Below, one piece after another: positions 1 to 9,078 of a stretch of DNA of 64,000 bases. This DNA is from Halomicroarcula saliterrae. Lineage in GTDB: Archaea; Halobacteriota; Halobacteria; Halobacteriales; Haloarculaceae. The position numbers and the translations under genes are program-made. Within the stretch, counting starts at the first letter, position 1. Every line of letters begins with the position of its first letter. The notes below the pieces were generated by a model, which did no database searches, had not been told where the DNA came from, and saw only the letters and a list, made by a program, of their open reading frames with translations. The DNA lies in the NCBI RefSeq assembly GCF_031624395.1, contig NZ_JAMQON010000002.1, forward strand, positions 186,001 through 250,000, in the 5' to 3' direction.

Positions 1-1395
1 AACCCCGACCCCGAAATCGACTACGAGACGGCCAAACACGCCCGCGACGACACCGTCATCATGGCGACGGGACGCTCCGACTACCCGAATCAGGTGAACA
101 ACGTGCTGGGCTTTCCCTTCATCTTCCGGGGCGCACTGGACGTGCGGGCCACCGAAATCAACGAGGCGATGAAAGTCGCCGCGGCCGAGGCGCTGGCCGA
201 GCTGGCGCGCAAAGACGTGCCCGACGCCGTAGTCAAGGCCTACGGCGACCAGCCGCTGCAGTTCGGGCCGGAGTACATCATCCCTAAACCGCTCGATCCC
301 CGCGTCCTCTTCGAGGTGACGCCGGCCGTCGCGGAGGCGGCGATGGACAGCGGCGCGGCCCGGACGGAGCTTGACCACGACACCTACGTCGAGGAACTGG
401 AGGCCCGCCTCGGGAAGTCCCGCGAGATGATGCGCGTCGTGTTGAACAAGGCAAAGAGCGACCCCAAGCGCGTGGTGCTCGGCGAGGGCGACGACGAGAA
501 GATGATTCGCGCCGCATACCAGCTCGTCGAGCAGGGTATCGCGGAGCCGGTCCTTCTGGGCGACGCCGAGAAGATAGAGGCCACCCGCCGCCGGTTCGGC
601 CTCGAGTTCGACCCCGTCGTCGTCGACCCCGAGACGGCAGACATCGAAACCTACGCCGACCGCCTGTACGAACTGCGCCAGCGCAAGGGCGTCACCCGCC
701 GGGAGGCCGAGGAGCTGCTCCGGAACGGGAACTACCTCGGTAGCGTGATGGTCGAGATGGGCGACGCCGACGCGATGCTGACTGGGCTGACCCACCACTA
801 CCCGCGGGCGCTGCGCCCGCCGCTGCAGGTCATCGGCACCGCCGAGGACGCCGACTACGCGGCCGGCGTCTACATGCTGACGTTCAAAAACCAGGTCATC
901 TTCTGTGCCGACACCACGGTCAACCAGGACCCCGACGCCGACGTGCTGGCCGAAGTGACCCGCCACACGGCGGACCTGGCCCGCCGGTTCAACGTCGAGC
1001 CCCGCGCGGCGATGCTGTCGTACTCGAACTTCGGCAGCGTCGACAACTCGGGGACCCAGAAACCCCGCGACGCGGTCGCCAAACTGCAGGCCGACGACCG
1101 CGTCGACTTCCCGGTCGACGGGGAGATGCAGGCCGACACCGCGGTCGTCGAGGACATCCTCAACGGGACCTACGAGTTTTCCGAACTAGAGGACCCCGCG
1201 AACGTGCTCGTCTTCCCGAACCTCGAAGCCGGCAACATCGGCTACAAACTCCTCCAGCGACTGGGCGGCGCCGAGGCCATCGGGCCGATGCTCGTCGGGA
1301 TGGACAAACCGGTCCACGTCCTCCAGCGCGGCGACGAAGTGAAGGACATCGTCAATCTCGCCGGCGTGGCAGTCGTAGACGCACAACAGGAGTAG
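1..1395 (+). CDS. maeB: NADP-type malic enzyme with phosphotransacetylase-like domain, 5' truncated
   Basis: This is the C-terminal part of a malic enzyme, which decarboxylates malate to pyruvate and produces reduced cofactor in the cytoplasm. The frame is open from the first base of the window, so the start lies upstream. The first 90 or so visible residues are the end of the malic enzyme NAD-binding domain (motif [13 protein letters not shown]). From about residue 140 a phosphate acetyl/butyryl transferase-like domain follows ([15 protein letters not shown], then [20 protein letters not shown], then [23 protein letters not shown]). This domain order is that of MaeB-type enzymes. In that family the C-terminal domain is usually regulatory and binds acetyl-CoA rather than being catalytic, which is family knowledge and not visible here. 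The gene ends in TAG and converges on a small membrane protein gene. Confidence 0.93.
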   Translation, partial: NPDPEIDYETAKHARDDTVIMATGRSDYPNQVNNVLGFPFIFRGALDVRATEINEAMKVAAAEALAELARKDVPDAVVKAYGDQPLQFGPEYIIPKPLDPRVLFEVTPAVAEAAMDSGAARTELDHDTYVEELEARLGKSREMMRVVLNKAKSDPKRVVLGEGDDEKMIRAAYQLVEQGIAEPVLLGDAEKIEATRRRFGLEFDPVVVDPETADIETYADRLYELRQRKGVTRREAEELLRNGNYLGSVMVEMGDADAMLTGLTHHYPRALRPPLQVIGTAEDADYAAGVYMLTFKNQVIFCADTTVNQDPDADVLAEVTRHTADLARRFNVEPRAAMLSYSNFGSVDNSGTQKPRDAVAKLQADDRVDFPVDGEMQADTAVVEDILNGTYEFSELEDPANVLVFPNLEAGNIGYKLLQRLGGAEAIGPMLVGMDKPVHVLQRGDEVKDIVNLAGVAVVDAQQE

Positions 1396-1412
1396 CGTAC
1401 GCCGAGTAACGG

Positions 1413-1658
1413 TCACTTCAGCCGTTCAGTCGGGGGGTTCAGAAAGAGCGCGTCCGCGAGCACCGCGACACCGAGGACCGACCCCCCTGCGAGCGCGGTG
1501 GGCAGGGCCACGCCGAAGAGCCCGCTGGCGACAGCGGTCAGTAGGAACGCCATCGGGATAAGGGCCAGCACGATGTCGTAGCGCGAGACCTGCCAACGCC
1601 GCGCTCGCTGGTTTCGGTACTGTCCGTCGGGTCCGCGTGTTTGTCGTCCGGTACTCAT
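1413..1658 (-). CDS. Small membrane protein, unknown function
   Basis: This 81-residue protein has a charged, arginine-rich N-terminus of about 28 residues followed by two hydrophobic stretches (about residues 29-49 and 54-73), which predict a two-span membrane protein with a short C-terminal tail ending TERLK. I do not recognise the family. Proteins of this size and layout are common in haloarchaea. It is convergent with the malic enzyme gene, 17 bases away, and its ATG at 1656-1658 is preceded by a roughly 190-base AT-richer region shared with the divergent epimerase gene, where both promoters must lie. Confidence 0.7.
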   Translation of the reverse strand: MSTGRQTRGPDGQYRNQRARRWQVSRYDIVLALIPMAFLLTAVASGLFGVALPTALAGGSVLGVAVLADALFLNPPTERLK

Positions 1659-1845
1659 TTTCGACAGCTCTCACCGGAGAGTATGTATCTCCCCTCACTT
1701 AAAATTTGAGCTGTGTGACGTTTCGGGAACGTCCTCGAAGTCACAAACAATCATCGCCATAACTTATCGGTCGCGTCCACAGAGCGACGGCGCTCACGCT
1801 AGCGGACCGCAGGAACCTTTCAATCTACCGGATGTACGCCGGTAC

Positions 1846-2739
1846 ATGACAGAGACGGTCGCCGTCACAGGCGGGAACGGTCGCATCGGTGGGGCAGTGC
1901 TCGAACACCTGTCCGGCGAGGGGTTCCGGACGGTGAACCTCTCGCGCGGGTCCCGCGAGGAGTCACACGCGGACGCCTACCTCCGGACAGACCTGCTGGA
2001 GATGGGGGAGGTGTACGGCTCGCTCGCCAAGAGCGACGCCGACGCGGTCTGTCACCTCGGGATGATTCCGACGCCCGACGCCGGACCGGGGTTCCGGACC
2101 TTCGAGAGCAACGCGATGTCGACCTACCACGTGCTGGAGGCGGCGGGCGAACTGGGCGTCGAGACCGTCACCCTCGCGTCGAGTCTGAGCGCCATCGGGG
2201 GCGGCTTCGAGCCCGACCCGATCACCGTCGACTCGCTCCCGGTCGACGAGACCCATCGGCTCACGCCGTCGACGGCCTACGGCCTCGGGAAACAGACGCT
2301 AGAAGCGGTCGCCGACGGGTTCGCACGGCGGGCCGACGGCCCGCGGACCATCAGCTCACTCCGGTTTCCGTGGGTGGTCGACGACGAACTGGCCCGGGAG
2401 ACGTTCGTCGAACCGGACCGGCGCCTGGCTGCGTTGCGTGACTCGCCGCGGTTTCACACCCAGCGCAACACCCTCTTTGCCTACGTCCACGTCTCGGACA
2501 TGGTCGAACTGGTCACCGAAACGCTCACCGCTGGCTTCGACGGCCACGAGCGGTTCTGGGTATCGGCGCCGGACACGGTGACGGAGACGCCGACGGCAGC
2601 GGTTCTCGCGGCGGTGTACCCGGACGCCGAACGCCGTGACGGGTTCCCCGGGGACGAGTACGCGTCGCTCGTCGACACGGGGAAGGCACAGTCGCTGCTC
2701 GACTGGACACCGCAGTGGCAGTGGCGACACCACCGCTGA
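1846..2739 (+). CDS. NAD-dependent epimerase/dehydratase family protein
   Basis: This 297-residue short-chain dehydrogenase of the extended (epimerase) type acts on a sugar nucleotide or related substrate that cannot be predicted. The N-terminal Rossmann motif TGGNGRIG (about residues 8-15) binds the dinucleotide. The catalytic YxxxK is visible as YGLGK near residue 145, with a Ser/Thr-rich strand (TLASSLSAIG) about 25 residues before it. The length is normal for the family. It stands alone: the preceding gene is divergent and the next is convergent. The ATG at 1846 follows an AT-richer upstream region and no nearby Shine-Dalgarno is obvious. Confidence 0.88.
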   Translation: MTETVAVTGGNGRIGGAVLEHLSGEGFRTVNLSRGSREESHADAYLRTDLLEMGEVYGSLAKSDADAVCHLGMIPTPDAGPGFRTFESNAMSTYHVLEAAGELGVETVTLASSLSAIGGGFEPDPITVDSLPVDETHRLTPSTAYGLGKQTLEAVADGFARRADGPRTISSLRFPWVVDDELARETFVEPDRRLAALRDSPRFHTQRNTLFAYVHVSDMVELVTETLTAGFDGHERFWVSAPDTVTETPTAAVLAAVYPDAERRDGFPGDEYASLVDTGKAQSLLDWTPQWQWRHHR

Positions 2740-2757
2740 CGCCGAGTGGCCGGCCGC

Positions 2758-3420
2758 TCAGTTCGAGGCCTCGCCGCGGTCGGCCCGCGACGGCGGCGGG
2801 ACCCGTTCCTCACCGCTCGCCGACTCGGAGCGCAGACAGCGGTCCGGTTCGGCGTTGACGTGGTCGTACTGGTCCGGCGCGTTCGCCAGCGGATGGGCCG
2901 GGTTCCGGTCGCTCGATATGCGCGCGGCCCTCACTTCTCCGAAGCCGTTGATGCGGGCCTGAATGCCCCGCCAGTGGAGCCCGGTCGCCGGCGGCACGCT
3001 GACGCCGTGTGGCGGGTCGTAGGCGGAGCCGTGTGTCGCCAGCACCTCGGCGTTGACGTTCTCGGCCAGCTGGTCGTGGTCGATGAGCAAGCCGACGCGG
3101 GCGTCCGTCGGGGCCCGCGACGCTAACACGTCGAGTCCCAGATGGAGCGCCCGATACTCCGCGACGTTGTTGTCCGGGGCGCTGTCGGGCACCGACAGCC
3201 GGACGACGCGCTCGCCGTCGAGCGTCTCGATGACGACGCCGAGCCCGCCGGATTCGGTGGGCGTCCGGTCGCCGTTGACGGGCCCGCCGCTGTGCGGTCG
3301 AAACGAGCCATCCGTGGCGATGTAGAAGTCTCGATGGTGGCTACGAGGCGGGTGAGCGATATGCGGCGTCGGTGACTCATCGAACAGGTCTCGTAAGGTC
3401 GGCCGGCCATAAGCGGCCAT
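2758..3420 (-). CDS. Ribonuclease HI-like (RNase H fold) protein
   Basis: This 220-residue protein has an RNase H fold and probably cleaves the RNA strand of RNA-DNA hybrids. The four acidic residues of the active site can be placed: D37 in ATDGSF, E88 in NNVAEYRAL, D114 or D116 in LLIDHDQLAEN and D171 in DRNPAHPLANAP. The first 30 residues are an extra N-terminal segment. The last 30 residues or so are charged and look disordered. AEYRAL and DRNPAHPLAN are signatures of the archaeal/bacterial RNase HI-like group related to reverse-transcriptase RNase H domains. It is convergent with the epimerase gene, 18 bases away. Function as a true RNase HI is inferred from the motifs only. Confidence 0.82.
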   Translation of the reverse strand: MAAYGRPTLRDLFDESPTPHIAHPPRSHHRDFYIATDGSFRPHSGGPVNGDRTPTESGGLGVVIETLDGERVVRLSVPDSAPDNNVAEYRALHLGLDVLASRAPTDARVGLLIDHDQLAENVNAEVLATHGSAYDPPHGVSVPPATGLHWRGIQARINGFGEVRAARISSDRNPAHPLANAPDQYDHVNAEPDRCLRSESASGEERVPPPSRADRGEASN

Positions 3421-3521
3421 ACGACAGGTAAGTCAAGCGGGATATTAAATATGTGGCCCGTTCGACCGGACAGACCGGGCCAGAAACCGCTCGATACCGA
3501 TGGGTCCGTCGTGACTGTCGC

Positions 3522-3764
3522 TCACTCGCCGGCGTAGGAGTGACCGACGAGCAACGCGGCGACGTTCGCCAGCACCAGCAGACCGAACGCCGTCCGAACG
3601 GCGGACGACCCGAGACCTGTGGCGAGTAGCGGGACGTAGAGGAACGGGAGGGCGATGGCCATCCAGAAGGCGAAGCCCCGGACCGGTGCGACGACTGACC
3701 GGCCGAGGCTGGGGACAGCCTCGTCGACGAGCGCGAACAGTTCGTGTACTGACGAACTAGGCAT
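3522..3764 (-). CDS. Small membrane protein, unknown function
   Basis: This 80-residue protein has a soluble N-terminal stretch (about residues 1-28) and two hydrophobic segments (about 30-50 and 55-75), so it is predicted to span the membrane twice. The start ATG at 3762-3764 is followed by MPSSSVHELF. I do not recognise a family. It lies about 100 bases downstream of the RNase H-like gene start on the same strand and about 200 bases from the next gene on the other side, so it is probably transcribed alone. Confidence 0.6.
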   Translation of the reverse strand: MPSSSVHELFALVDEAVPSLGRSVVAPVRGFAFWMAIALPFLYVPLLATGLGSSAVRTAFGLLVLANVAALLVGHSYAGE

Positions 3765-3967
3765 GGTGGCAACTGCTACAATCTACAGGGGAGAGTGTCT
3801 TATAACCGAGAGAGGTTTCGCTATATTTCGGCCCGTTTCACGCTGCTAGGAGGCACATTGTGTACCTTTCATCACCGCCCCGTAGCAATCGAGAGCTTTT
3901 ATCGGCACCTCTGAGCGCGTGAGAAGGTATCTGCCCGCCTATATACCGCTCCCCCGTGCTCCGGAGG
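3765..3967. other. Intergenic spacer with promoter-like AT stretches
   Basis: This roughly 200-base gap contains AT-rich patches (for example around 3795-3830 and 3890-3905) but no ORF or RNA gene that I can support. The patches near 3790-3830 are suitably placed to hold the promoter of the minus-strand gene that starts at 3764. Confidence 0.4.
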
Positions 3968-4381
3968 CTATGGGCCGAGCACCGAGACGTCGATATCGCG
4001 GTCGAGAGCAGGAGGTGTCACGGTGTCGGTGACGTGGTCGAGTACTGTCTCCCGCCAGTCGTCGAGTCGCTGTTCGTGATACTCGCGGTGCCGGTCGACG
4101 GAGTAGGTCGCGTCGTCGGCCGAGCGGAGTTCGTCGGCCGTCTCGTCCGGCGTGGGATAGGGCGGCGCGTCGTCGTCGAGAAACGCCGCAGGCGGGACGT
4201 GTAACGTCGCGCTATCGGTCTCGTCCCGAACGACGTGCAACCGAGCGCGCATCCGCCCGCTGAACGGTGGGGTGACGCGCAGGACGGTCCGGGGACCCCC
4301 GCGAGCGTCGGCTTCCACTGCCGCGAGGAGGTCCTCGGCGCTGACGGCGAGCGACCGGAGCACCGACGGGTCGGTAGTCAT
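3968..4381 (-). CDS. Conserved haloarchaeal protein of unknown function
   Basis: This 137-residue acidic soluble protein has no membrane segment, signal peptide or recognisable catalytic motif. The N-terminal half (SAEDLLAAVEADARGG, then RVTPPFSGRMRARLHV) looks like a mixed alpha/beta domain. The C-terminal half carries a tyrosine- and histidine-containing helix (SVDRHREYHEQRLDDWRE). It lies 45 bases downstream of the pyridoxamine-phosphate-oxidase-like gene on the same strand, so the two may share a transcript. I cannot assign a function. Confidence 0.65.
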   Translation of the reverse strand: MTTDPSVLRSLAVSAEDLLAAVEADARGGPRTVLRVTPPFSGRMRARLHVVRDETDSATLHVPPAAFLDDDAPPYPTPDETADELRSADDATYSVDRHREYHEQRLDDWRETVLDHVTDTVTPPALDRDIDVSVLGP

Positions 4382-4426
4382 CGACCGACCGTACGGGCGG
4401 GCGGTACAAAGCGCCGACGAAACGAC

Positions 4427-4909
4427 TCACATTCGGTCACTGTAGTCCCACGAGTGGAGGCGGTCGGGCGCGATACTGACGCGGACCTCACTGCGGTCGG
4501 GCGAGAGCAGTTTCTCGGCGAACGGGCCGTCGGTGCCGCCGAGATATCGGTCCAGCAGCGCTCGAAGGACGGCTTTCTCCGGGTCGGGTTCGACCGTCGC
4601 CGTCCCGTTGCCCCGGACGCCGCGATAGGGCGGGTCGTTCGTCGACACCTCGAAGGAGACCGACGGGTCGTGGTCGAGATACGAGACGACGTCGGCGTCG
4701 GCGGCCGTCGCACACTGGAGGGCGCCGTCCCGGTACCGATACCACAGCGAGAGCATCCACGGGTCGCCGCCGGGCCGCCGGCAGCCGAGTCGGACCGGTA
4801 TCGTCTGTTCCTCGAGGAACGTGGCGACCTCCTCCCGTGACCACGCGCCAGTGACAGTCACCATGGGGAGTTCGTAGGGCGGCCGCCGGTATCTGTGCTG
4901 GGGTGGCAT
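4427..4909 (-). CDS. Pyridoxamine 5'-phosphate oxidase-like (FMN-binding split barrel) protein
   Basis: This 160-residue protein of the FMN-binding split-barrel superfamily probably binds flavin or a related cofactor. The pattern is an N-terminal helix (SREEVATFLEEQTI), then strands with the motif PWMLSLWYRYRDGAL, then VVSYLDHDPSVSFEVSTNDPPYRGVRGNGTATV, as in the small PNPOx-like enzymes. An AT-rich TATA-like stretch lies about 18-26 bases before the ATG at 4909, which favours this leaderless start. A shorter form starting at MVTVTG (4864) is also possible and would fit the domain better. It is divergent from the response regulator gene. Confidence 0.75.
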   Translation of the reverse strand: MPPQHRYRRPPYELPMVTVTGAWSREEVATFLEEQTIPVRLGCRRPGGDPWMLSLWYRYRDGALQCATAADADVVSYLDHDPSVSFEVSTNDPPYRGVRGNGTATVEPDPEKAVLRALLDRYLGGTDGPFAEKLLSPDRSEVRVSIAPDRLHSWDYSDRM

Positions 4910-5004
4910 CGAGGAGAATCAGTTCTGATAATTTTGAGGGTGGATTTATCATGGTGCTTATGTCATATATCGTACGCGGAGCCCAACCGAGCGGAGGTGA
5001 GAGC

Positions 5005-5580
5005 GTGCATTCAACAGCAACACAAGAGTCGGCGACTGTGCTCGTCGTCGACGACGAGCGCGACGTAGCGGAACTGTACATCACGTGGCTCGACGGGGCA
5101 CACGAGGTACAGAGTGCCTACGACGGGACCGAGGCACTCGAACTCGTCGACGAGACAGTCGACGTGGTGTTTCTGGACCGGCAGATGCCGGATATGAGCG
5201 GCGACGAGGTACTCGCGGAGATAGCCGAGCGGGGAATCGACTGTCGGGTCGTGATGGTGACGGCCGTCGACCCCGACTTCGACATCATCGAGATGCCGTT
5301 CGACGACTACCTCACGAAACCGGTGAGTCGGAGCGACCTGCTCGAGACGGTCGAGTCGATGCGCACCCGCGACTCCTACGACGAACAGCTCCAGGAGTTC
5401 TTCGCGATGGCCTCGAAGAAGGCCACGCTCGAATCGGAGAAGAACCCGGTCGAACTCGACGCCCACGAGGAGTACCGCGAAGTGAGTCAGCGAGTGGAGC
5501 GACTCCGCGAGGAGGCCGACACGGCCGTCTCTGAACTCGACGACTTCGAGTCCGCGTTCCGCGATTTTCCCAGCGGGTAG
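5005..5580 (+). CDS. Response regulator with C-terminal HalX domain
   Basis: This 191-residue protein consists of a receiver domain (about residues 12-125) and a haloarchaeal HalX domain (about 135-185). The phosphoacceptor is D58 in FLDRQMPDMSG, an acidic pair lies in VVDDERD and the conserved lysine is K105 in YLTKPVS. The HalX part is helical and charged, and its role is not established. I chose the GTG at 5005 because a strong Shine-Dalgarno (GGAGGTGA, 4993-5000) lies just before it. The frame is open further upstream, but the residues it would add (from 4903) do not resemble a receiver domain. No histidine kinase is adjacent, so the partner is unknown. Confidence 0.88.
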   Translation: MHSTATQESATVLVVDDERDVAELYITWLDGAHEVQSAYDGTEALELVDETVDVVFLDRQMPDMSGDEVLAEIAERGIDCRVVMVTAVDPDFDIIEMPFDDYLTKPVSRSDLLETVESMRTRDSYDEQLQEFFAMASKKATLESEKNPVELDAHEEYREVSQRVERLREEADTAVSELDDFESAFRDFPSG

Positions 5581-5584
5581 TGCC

Positions 5585-6811
5585 CTACTGCGTCGCCCTG
5601 ACCACGTCCTCGTCGGTCGGCCCCTGTCCGTCGTAGGCCGCGACGAGCTCGTCCAGTCGGTCGGGGTCGTCCGCGCCGGGCAGCCGTCGCGTCGCGGTCT
5701 CGCATTCGGCGTCGACGCCGAGCCGGTCGCAGACGAGGTCGGCGGTCGCCTCGGCCATCTGCCGGTAGGTCGTCAGCTTCCCGCCGACGACACTGACCAT
5801 GTTCGAGACCCCGTCGTCGGCGTGGTCGAGCGTGAAAAAGCCCCGAGAGATACCTCGTCGGTTACCGTCGCCCTCGTCGGGCGCGTACAGCGGTCTGACG
5901 CCCCACCACTTCCTGACGACCGGGGCATCGGCGACCGGCGGCAGCATGTCGGCACACTCCTCGATGGACTTCTCGACTTCCCAGTCGGCCGTCTCGTAGT
6001 CGTCGGGGTCCGAGACGGAGACGCTCGTCGTCCCCAGGACGGCCTCGTGCTCGTGTGGGACCACGATGTCGCCGTCGTCGGGGTTCCGACAGCGGTTGAG
6101 GACCGGCCCCAGCCGGTCGTACTCGACAGAGACCATCACGCCCCGCGAGGGCGCCATCTCGACGTCGAGACCCGCCAACGCCGCTACCTTGCCGGCCCAC
6201 GCGCCCGCCGCGTTGACGACGTATTCGGCCTCGACGGTGTCGTCGACGTCCCCGCCGAGTCGGGCGTGTGTGACCTGCCCGTCCTCCACGGTCAGCTCCT
6301 CGACCGGGCCGTGGGGATGGATGGTCGCGCCGTGGTCCTCGGCGTCGGCGGCGTTGGCCGCACCGAGCCGCGAGGGGTAGATGGCGCCGTCGGGGACCAG
6401 CATCGCCCGTACGACGTCGTCCGAGAGGTCCGGCACGCGCTCGCGGGCTTCGTCGCCGTCCATCACCTCGGTCTCGATACCGATCTCCTCGCAGGCGGCG
6501 TGTTTCTCGTCGAAGTAGTCGGCGTCGTCCGCCGCGAGCTGGACGAACAGCCCGCCCGTGTCGCGGATGCACGCCCCGGCGATGTCGCGGAGTATCTCGT
6601 TTTCCGCGATACACTCCTCGGCGCCCACACGGTCGGCCTCGGCGTACCGGGCACCGCTGTGGAGCAGCCCGTGCGAGCGGCCGGAGGTCCCACTGGATAT
6701 CCCCCCGCGTTCGGCGAGTGTCACGTCGACGCCGCGGAGCGCGAGGTCCCGCGCGATACCAGTGCCCGTTGCACCGCCGCCGATGACCAGAACCGTGGTA
6801 GTGGTTGCCAT
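5585..6811 (-). CDS. FAD-dependent oxidoreductase related to glycerol-3-phosphate dehydrogenase GlpA, short form
   Basis: This 408-residue flavoenzyme of the DAO/GlpA type would oxidise a polyol phosphate or hydroxy acid and pass electrons on. The N-terminal FAD motif is GGGATGTGIARDLALRG (about residues 11-27), followed by TSGRSHGLLHSGARYA, as in GlpA/GlpD. Near residue 355 the flavin-contact segment VSVVGGKLTTYRQMAE is present. Anaerobic GlpA is usually well over 500 residues because it carries a C-terminal BFD-like iron-sulfur domain, and this protein stops before it. No glpB, glpC or glpK lies nearby. It is 42 bases downstream of an alcohol dehydrogenase gene on the same strand, which suggests a joint pathway. 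The substrate is uncertain. Confidence 0.82.
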   Translation of the reverse strand: MATTTTVLVIGGGATGTGIARDLALRGVDVTLAERGGISSGTSGRSHGLLHSGARYAEADRVGAEECIAENEILRDIAGACIRDTGGLFVQLAADDADYFDEKHAACEEIGIETEVMDGDEARERVPDLSDDVVRAMLVPDGAIYPSRLGAANAADAEDHGATIHPHGPVEELTVEDGQVTHARLGGDVDDTVEAEYVVNAAGAWAGKVAALAGLDVEMAPSRGVMVSVEYDRLGPVLNRCRNPDDGDIVVPHEHEAVLGTTSVSVSDPDDYETADWEVEKSIEECADMLPPVADAPVVRKWWGVRPLYAPDEGDGNRRGISRGFFTLDHADDGVSNMVSVVGGKLTTYRQMAEATADLVCDRLGVDAECETATRRLPGADDPDRLDELVAAYDGQGPTDEDVVRATQ

Positions 6812-6853
6812 CGGTACACATTGGACTGTGTACGTATGTGTCTAACGCCGCCG

Positions 6854-7894
6854 TTACGGAGTGACGAGTACCTTGATAGCATCCCGCTCGTCCATCGCGC
6901 GATACCCTTCCGGGACCCCGTCGAGGTCCACTTCCTTCGTGAAGATAGGCGAGGGGTCGAGCGTCCCCTGTAACACGTCGGCCAGCAACTCGTCGGCGTA
7001 GGCCCGCACCGGCGCCACGCCGCCCCGGAGGGTCCTGTTCTCCCGGAACAGCCCGAACACGTCCAGCCCGGCCTCGTCGACCCCGTGTGGGACACCGACG
7101 TAGCCGACGGTCCCGCCGGGCCGGCAGACGTCGACGGCGGTGTCCATCGCCGACGCCGCGCCCACGCACTCCATGACGTGGTTCGCGCCGCCGTCCGTCA
7201 GTTCGGTCGCCGTCTCGACGGCCTCGTCACCGCGGGCGGCGACCGTCTCGGTCGCGCCGAACTGTTCGGCCAGTTCGAGTCTGTCCTCGTGGTGGCCCAT
7301 GGCGACGATGCGCTCCGCGCCCAGCCGCCGGGCCGCCAGCACGCCACACAGCCCGACGGCGCCGTCGCCCACGACGATACAGGTGTCGCCCTCGCCGACG
7401 CCCGAACTGACCGCAGCGTGGTGGCCCGTTCCCAGTACGTCGGTCAGCGGGAGCACCGACCGGAGGGTGTCCTCGTCGTCGGCGTGGCGCTCGGGAACCC
7501 GGACGAGCGTCCCGTCGGCGTGGGTCGCCCGGACGTACTCGCCCTGGCACCCGCCGTTCTCCCCGCCCCACGAGTCGCCGTTGACACAGGAGGTGTGCAG
7601 TCCCTTCCGGCAGAACTCGCAGTAGCCACAGCTGATGAGGAAGGGGGCGAAGACGCGGTCACCGGGTGCGACCGAGGTGACGTCGTCGCCCACCGCCTCG
7701 ACGATACCCATCGGTTCGTGGCCCACCCGGGACCCCGCCTCGCGGTCGCTCTCGCCGCGGTAGAACCACAGGTCAGAGCCACAGATTGCCGTGTGGGTGA
7801 CGCGGACGATGGCGTCGGTCGGTGCGTCGAGTGTCGGTCGAGGGACCTCTTCGACGGTGATGTCGCCGGGACCGTTGTAGATCGCTGCGCGCAT
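6854..7894 (-). CDS. Zinc-dependent alcohol dehydrogenase (MDR family)
   Basis: This 346-residue medium-chain dehydrogenase/reductase acts on an unidentified alcohol or polyol. Catalytic zinc ligands are visible in TAICGSDLWFYRG and VGHEPMG. The structural zinc site is the four-cysteine loop CGYCEFCRKGLHTSC. The nucleotide-binding motif VVGDGAVGLCGVLAARRLGA lies near the middle. I use the ATG at 7894 (MRAAIYNGPG), the normal MDR start. A longer frame reaches back over the divergent SnoaL-like gene and is unlikely. It precedes the GlpA-like gene by 42 bases, so both are probably in one transcript. Confidence 0.88.
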   Translation of the reverse strand: MRAAIYNGPGDITVEEVPRPTLDAPTDAIVRVTHTAICGSDLWFYRGESDREAGSRVGHEPMGIVEAVGDDVTSVAPGDRVFAPFLISCGYCEFCRKGLHTSCVNGDSWGGENGGCQGEYVRATHADGTLVRVPERHADDEDTLRSVLPLTDVLGTGHHAAVSSGVGEGDTCIVVGDGAVGLCGVLAARRLGAERIVAMGHHEDRLELAEQFGATETVAARGDEAVETATELTDGGANHVMECVGAASAMDTAVDVCRPGGTVGYVGVPHGVDEAGLDVFGLFRENRTLRGGVAPVRAYADELLADVLQGTLDPSPIFTKEVDLDGVPEGYRAMDERDAIKVLVTP

Positions 7895-7967
7895 GCCCCC
7901 GCTTGGGCCGGCCGCGCCTAATTCGTTCGCCCCATAGCGGTAAGTCCCTCCGGCCGAATTCTCCCGT

Positions 7968-8348
7968 ATGGACGCCCGGGCCACGATTCAGGACTACTAC
8001 GACTCGCTGCGCCACGGCGCACCGCTCGACACCTTCTTCGTCGACGACCGAGCCGCGGACGACCCCATCGTGAAGTTCGGCATCTCCGAGCGGCTGGTCG
8101 GTTCCGACAGCGTTCAGGCGGGGCTCCGCGACCAGACCGCCTCGACGAGCGACTGGACCGTCGAGAGCCGCGAACTGCGCGTCACCGAGCGCGACTCGGT
8201 GGCCTGGTTCAGCGACGCCGTCACGCTGGCGTGGGAGGAAGACGGGACACACCACGAGTTCGACACCCGCTGGAGCGGCGCCCTGGAACGCCGCAGCGGC
8301 GACTGGTCGTTCGTCGGGCTGCACGTCAGCGTGGCCACCGAGTTCTGA
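7968..8348 (+). CDS. SnoaL-like / NTF2-fold protein
   Basis: This 126-residue protein follows the SnoaL_3/NTF2 pattern: an N-terminal helix (ARATIQDYYDSLRHG), a mid-region with ADDPIVKFGISERLVGSDSV, and antiparallel strands ending in GDWSFVGLHVSVA. Members of this fold are often small enzymes or ligand-binding proteins, and some protect against reactive compounds. No catalytic residues can be assigned here. It is divergent from the alcohol dehydrogenase gene, with 73 bases between the starts, and is followed 61 bases later by the halocyanin gene. Confidence 0.78.
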   Translation: MDARATIQDYYDSLRHGAPLDTFFVDDRAADDPIVKFGISERLVGSDSVQAGLRDQTASTSDWTVESRELRVTERDSVAWFSDAVTLAWEEDGTHHEFDTRWSGALERRSGDWSFVGLHVSVATEF

Positions 8349-8409
8349 GGACGGGTTCGATTCAGCTTCAGGGCGCCGCATTTATCTTCCCGGCCCGTCA
8401 CCCCCAGTT

Positions 8410-9060
8410 ATGCCAGAGCGACGGACACGACGGCGAATCGTATCGCTACTCGGAGTGGTCGCGTCGGCGGGACTGGCCGGCTGTTTCAGCGACACGCAGT
8501 CGGAGTCGTCGGGTACCCCGACACCCACCGACGAGCGGACCAGTCCGACGGCGACCGAGGTCCCCACGCAGACCGAGGAGCCGACACGGACTGAGGAGCC
8601 GATGCAGACCGAGGAACCGACGCCGACCGTGACGGAGGAATCGGTGCCGCCCGAAACGGAGGGTCGACCGGCCGTGGACGCCCATCTCGCCGAGACCGAC
8701 AACTACGACGGAACGATAGTCGACGCGCGCGGCCGCGAGCGGACCACAGTCCGGGTCGGCGTCGAGGGCAACGGCGGCAGGTTCGGGTTCGGACCGCCCG
8801 CGGTCCACGTGGACAGCGGCACGACGGTGGAATGGGAGTGGACGGGCGACGGGAGCGGACACATCGTCAGGTCTGTCGGCGACGGCCCGCTCGATTCGGG
8901 CGACGCGCTCGCGGAGCCGGGCGTCAACTACGAGTTCACGTTCGAGGACGACGGCGTCTACAACTACTACTGCGACCCACACCAGGGGGTCGACATGAAG
9001 GGCAGCATCGTGGTCGGGACGGAGTATCCCACGACCGAGCGGACCGACAGCCGGTACTGA
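8410..9060 (+). CDS. Halocyanin-type blue copper lipoprotein
   Basis: This 216-residue secreted electron carrier has a twin-arginine signal region (ERRTRRRIVSLLG) and a lipobox LAGC (cysteine near residue 25), so it should be exported by Tat and lipid-anchored outside the membrane. Residues 30-85 are a Thr/Pro/Glu-rich linker with repeated TEEPT units. The C-terminal cupredoxin domain (about 100-205) has the type 1 copper ligands H151 (GHIVRS), C188 and H191 (YYCDPHQG) and M196 (VDMKG). Halocyanins carry electrons in haloarchaeal respiration. The domain matches others of the family, and the linker is variable. Confidence 0.92.
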   Translation: MPERRTRRRIVSLLGVVASAGLAGCFSDTQSESSGTPTPTDERTSPTATEVPTQTEEPTRTEEPMQTEEPTPTVTEESVPPETEGRPAVDAHLAETDNYDGTIVDARGRERTTVRVGVEGNGGRFGFGPPAVHVDSGTTVEWEWTGDGSGHIVRSVGDGPLDSGDALAEPGVNYEFTFEDDGVYNYYCDPHQGVDMKGSIVVGTEYPTTERTDSRY

Positions 9061-9078
9061 GAGCGGGCTCCGAACCAC

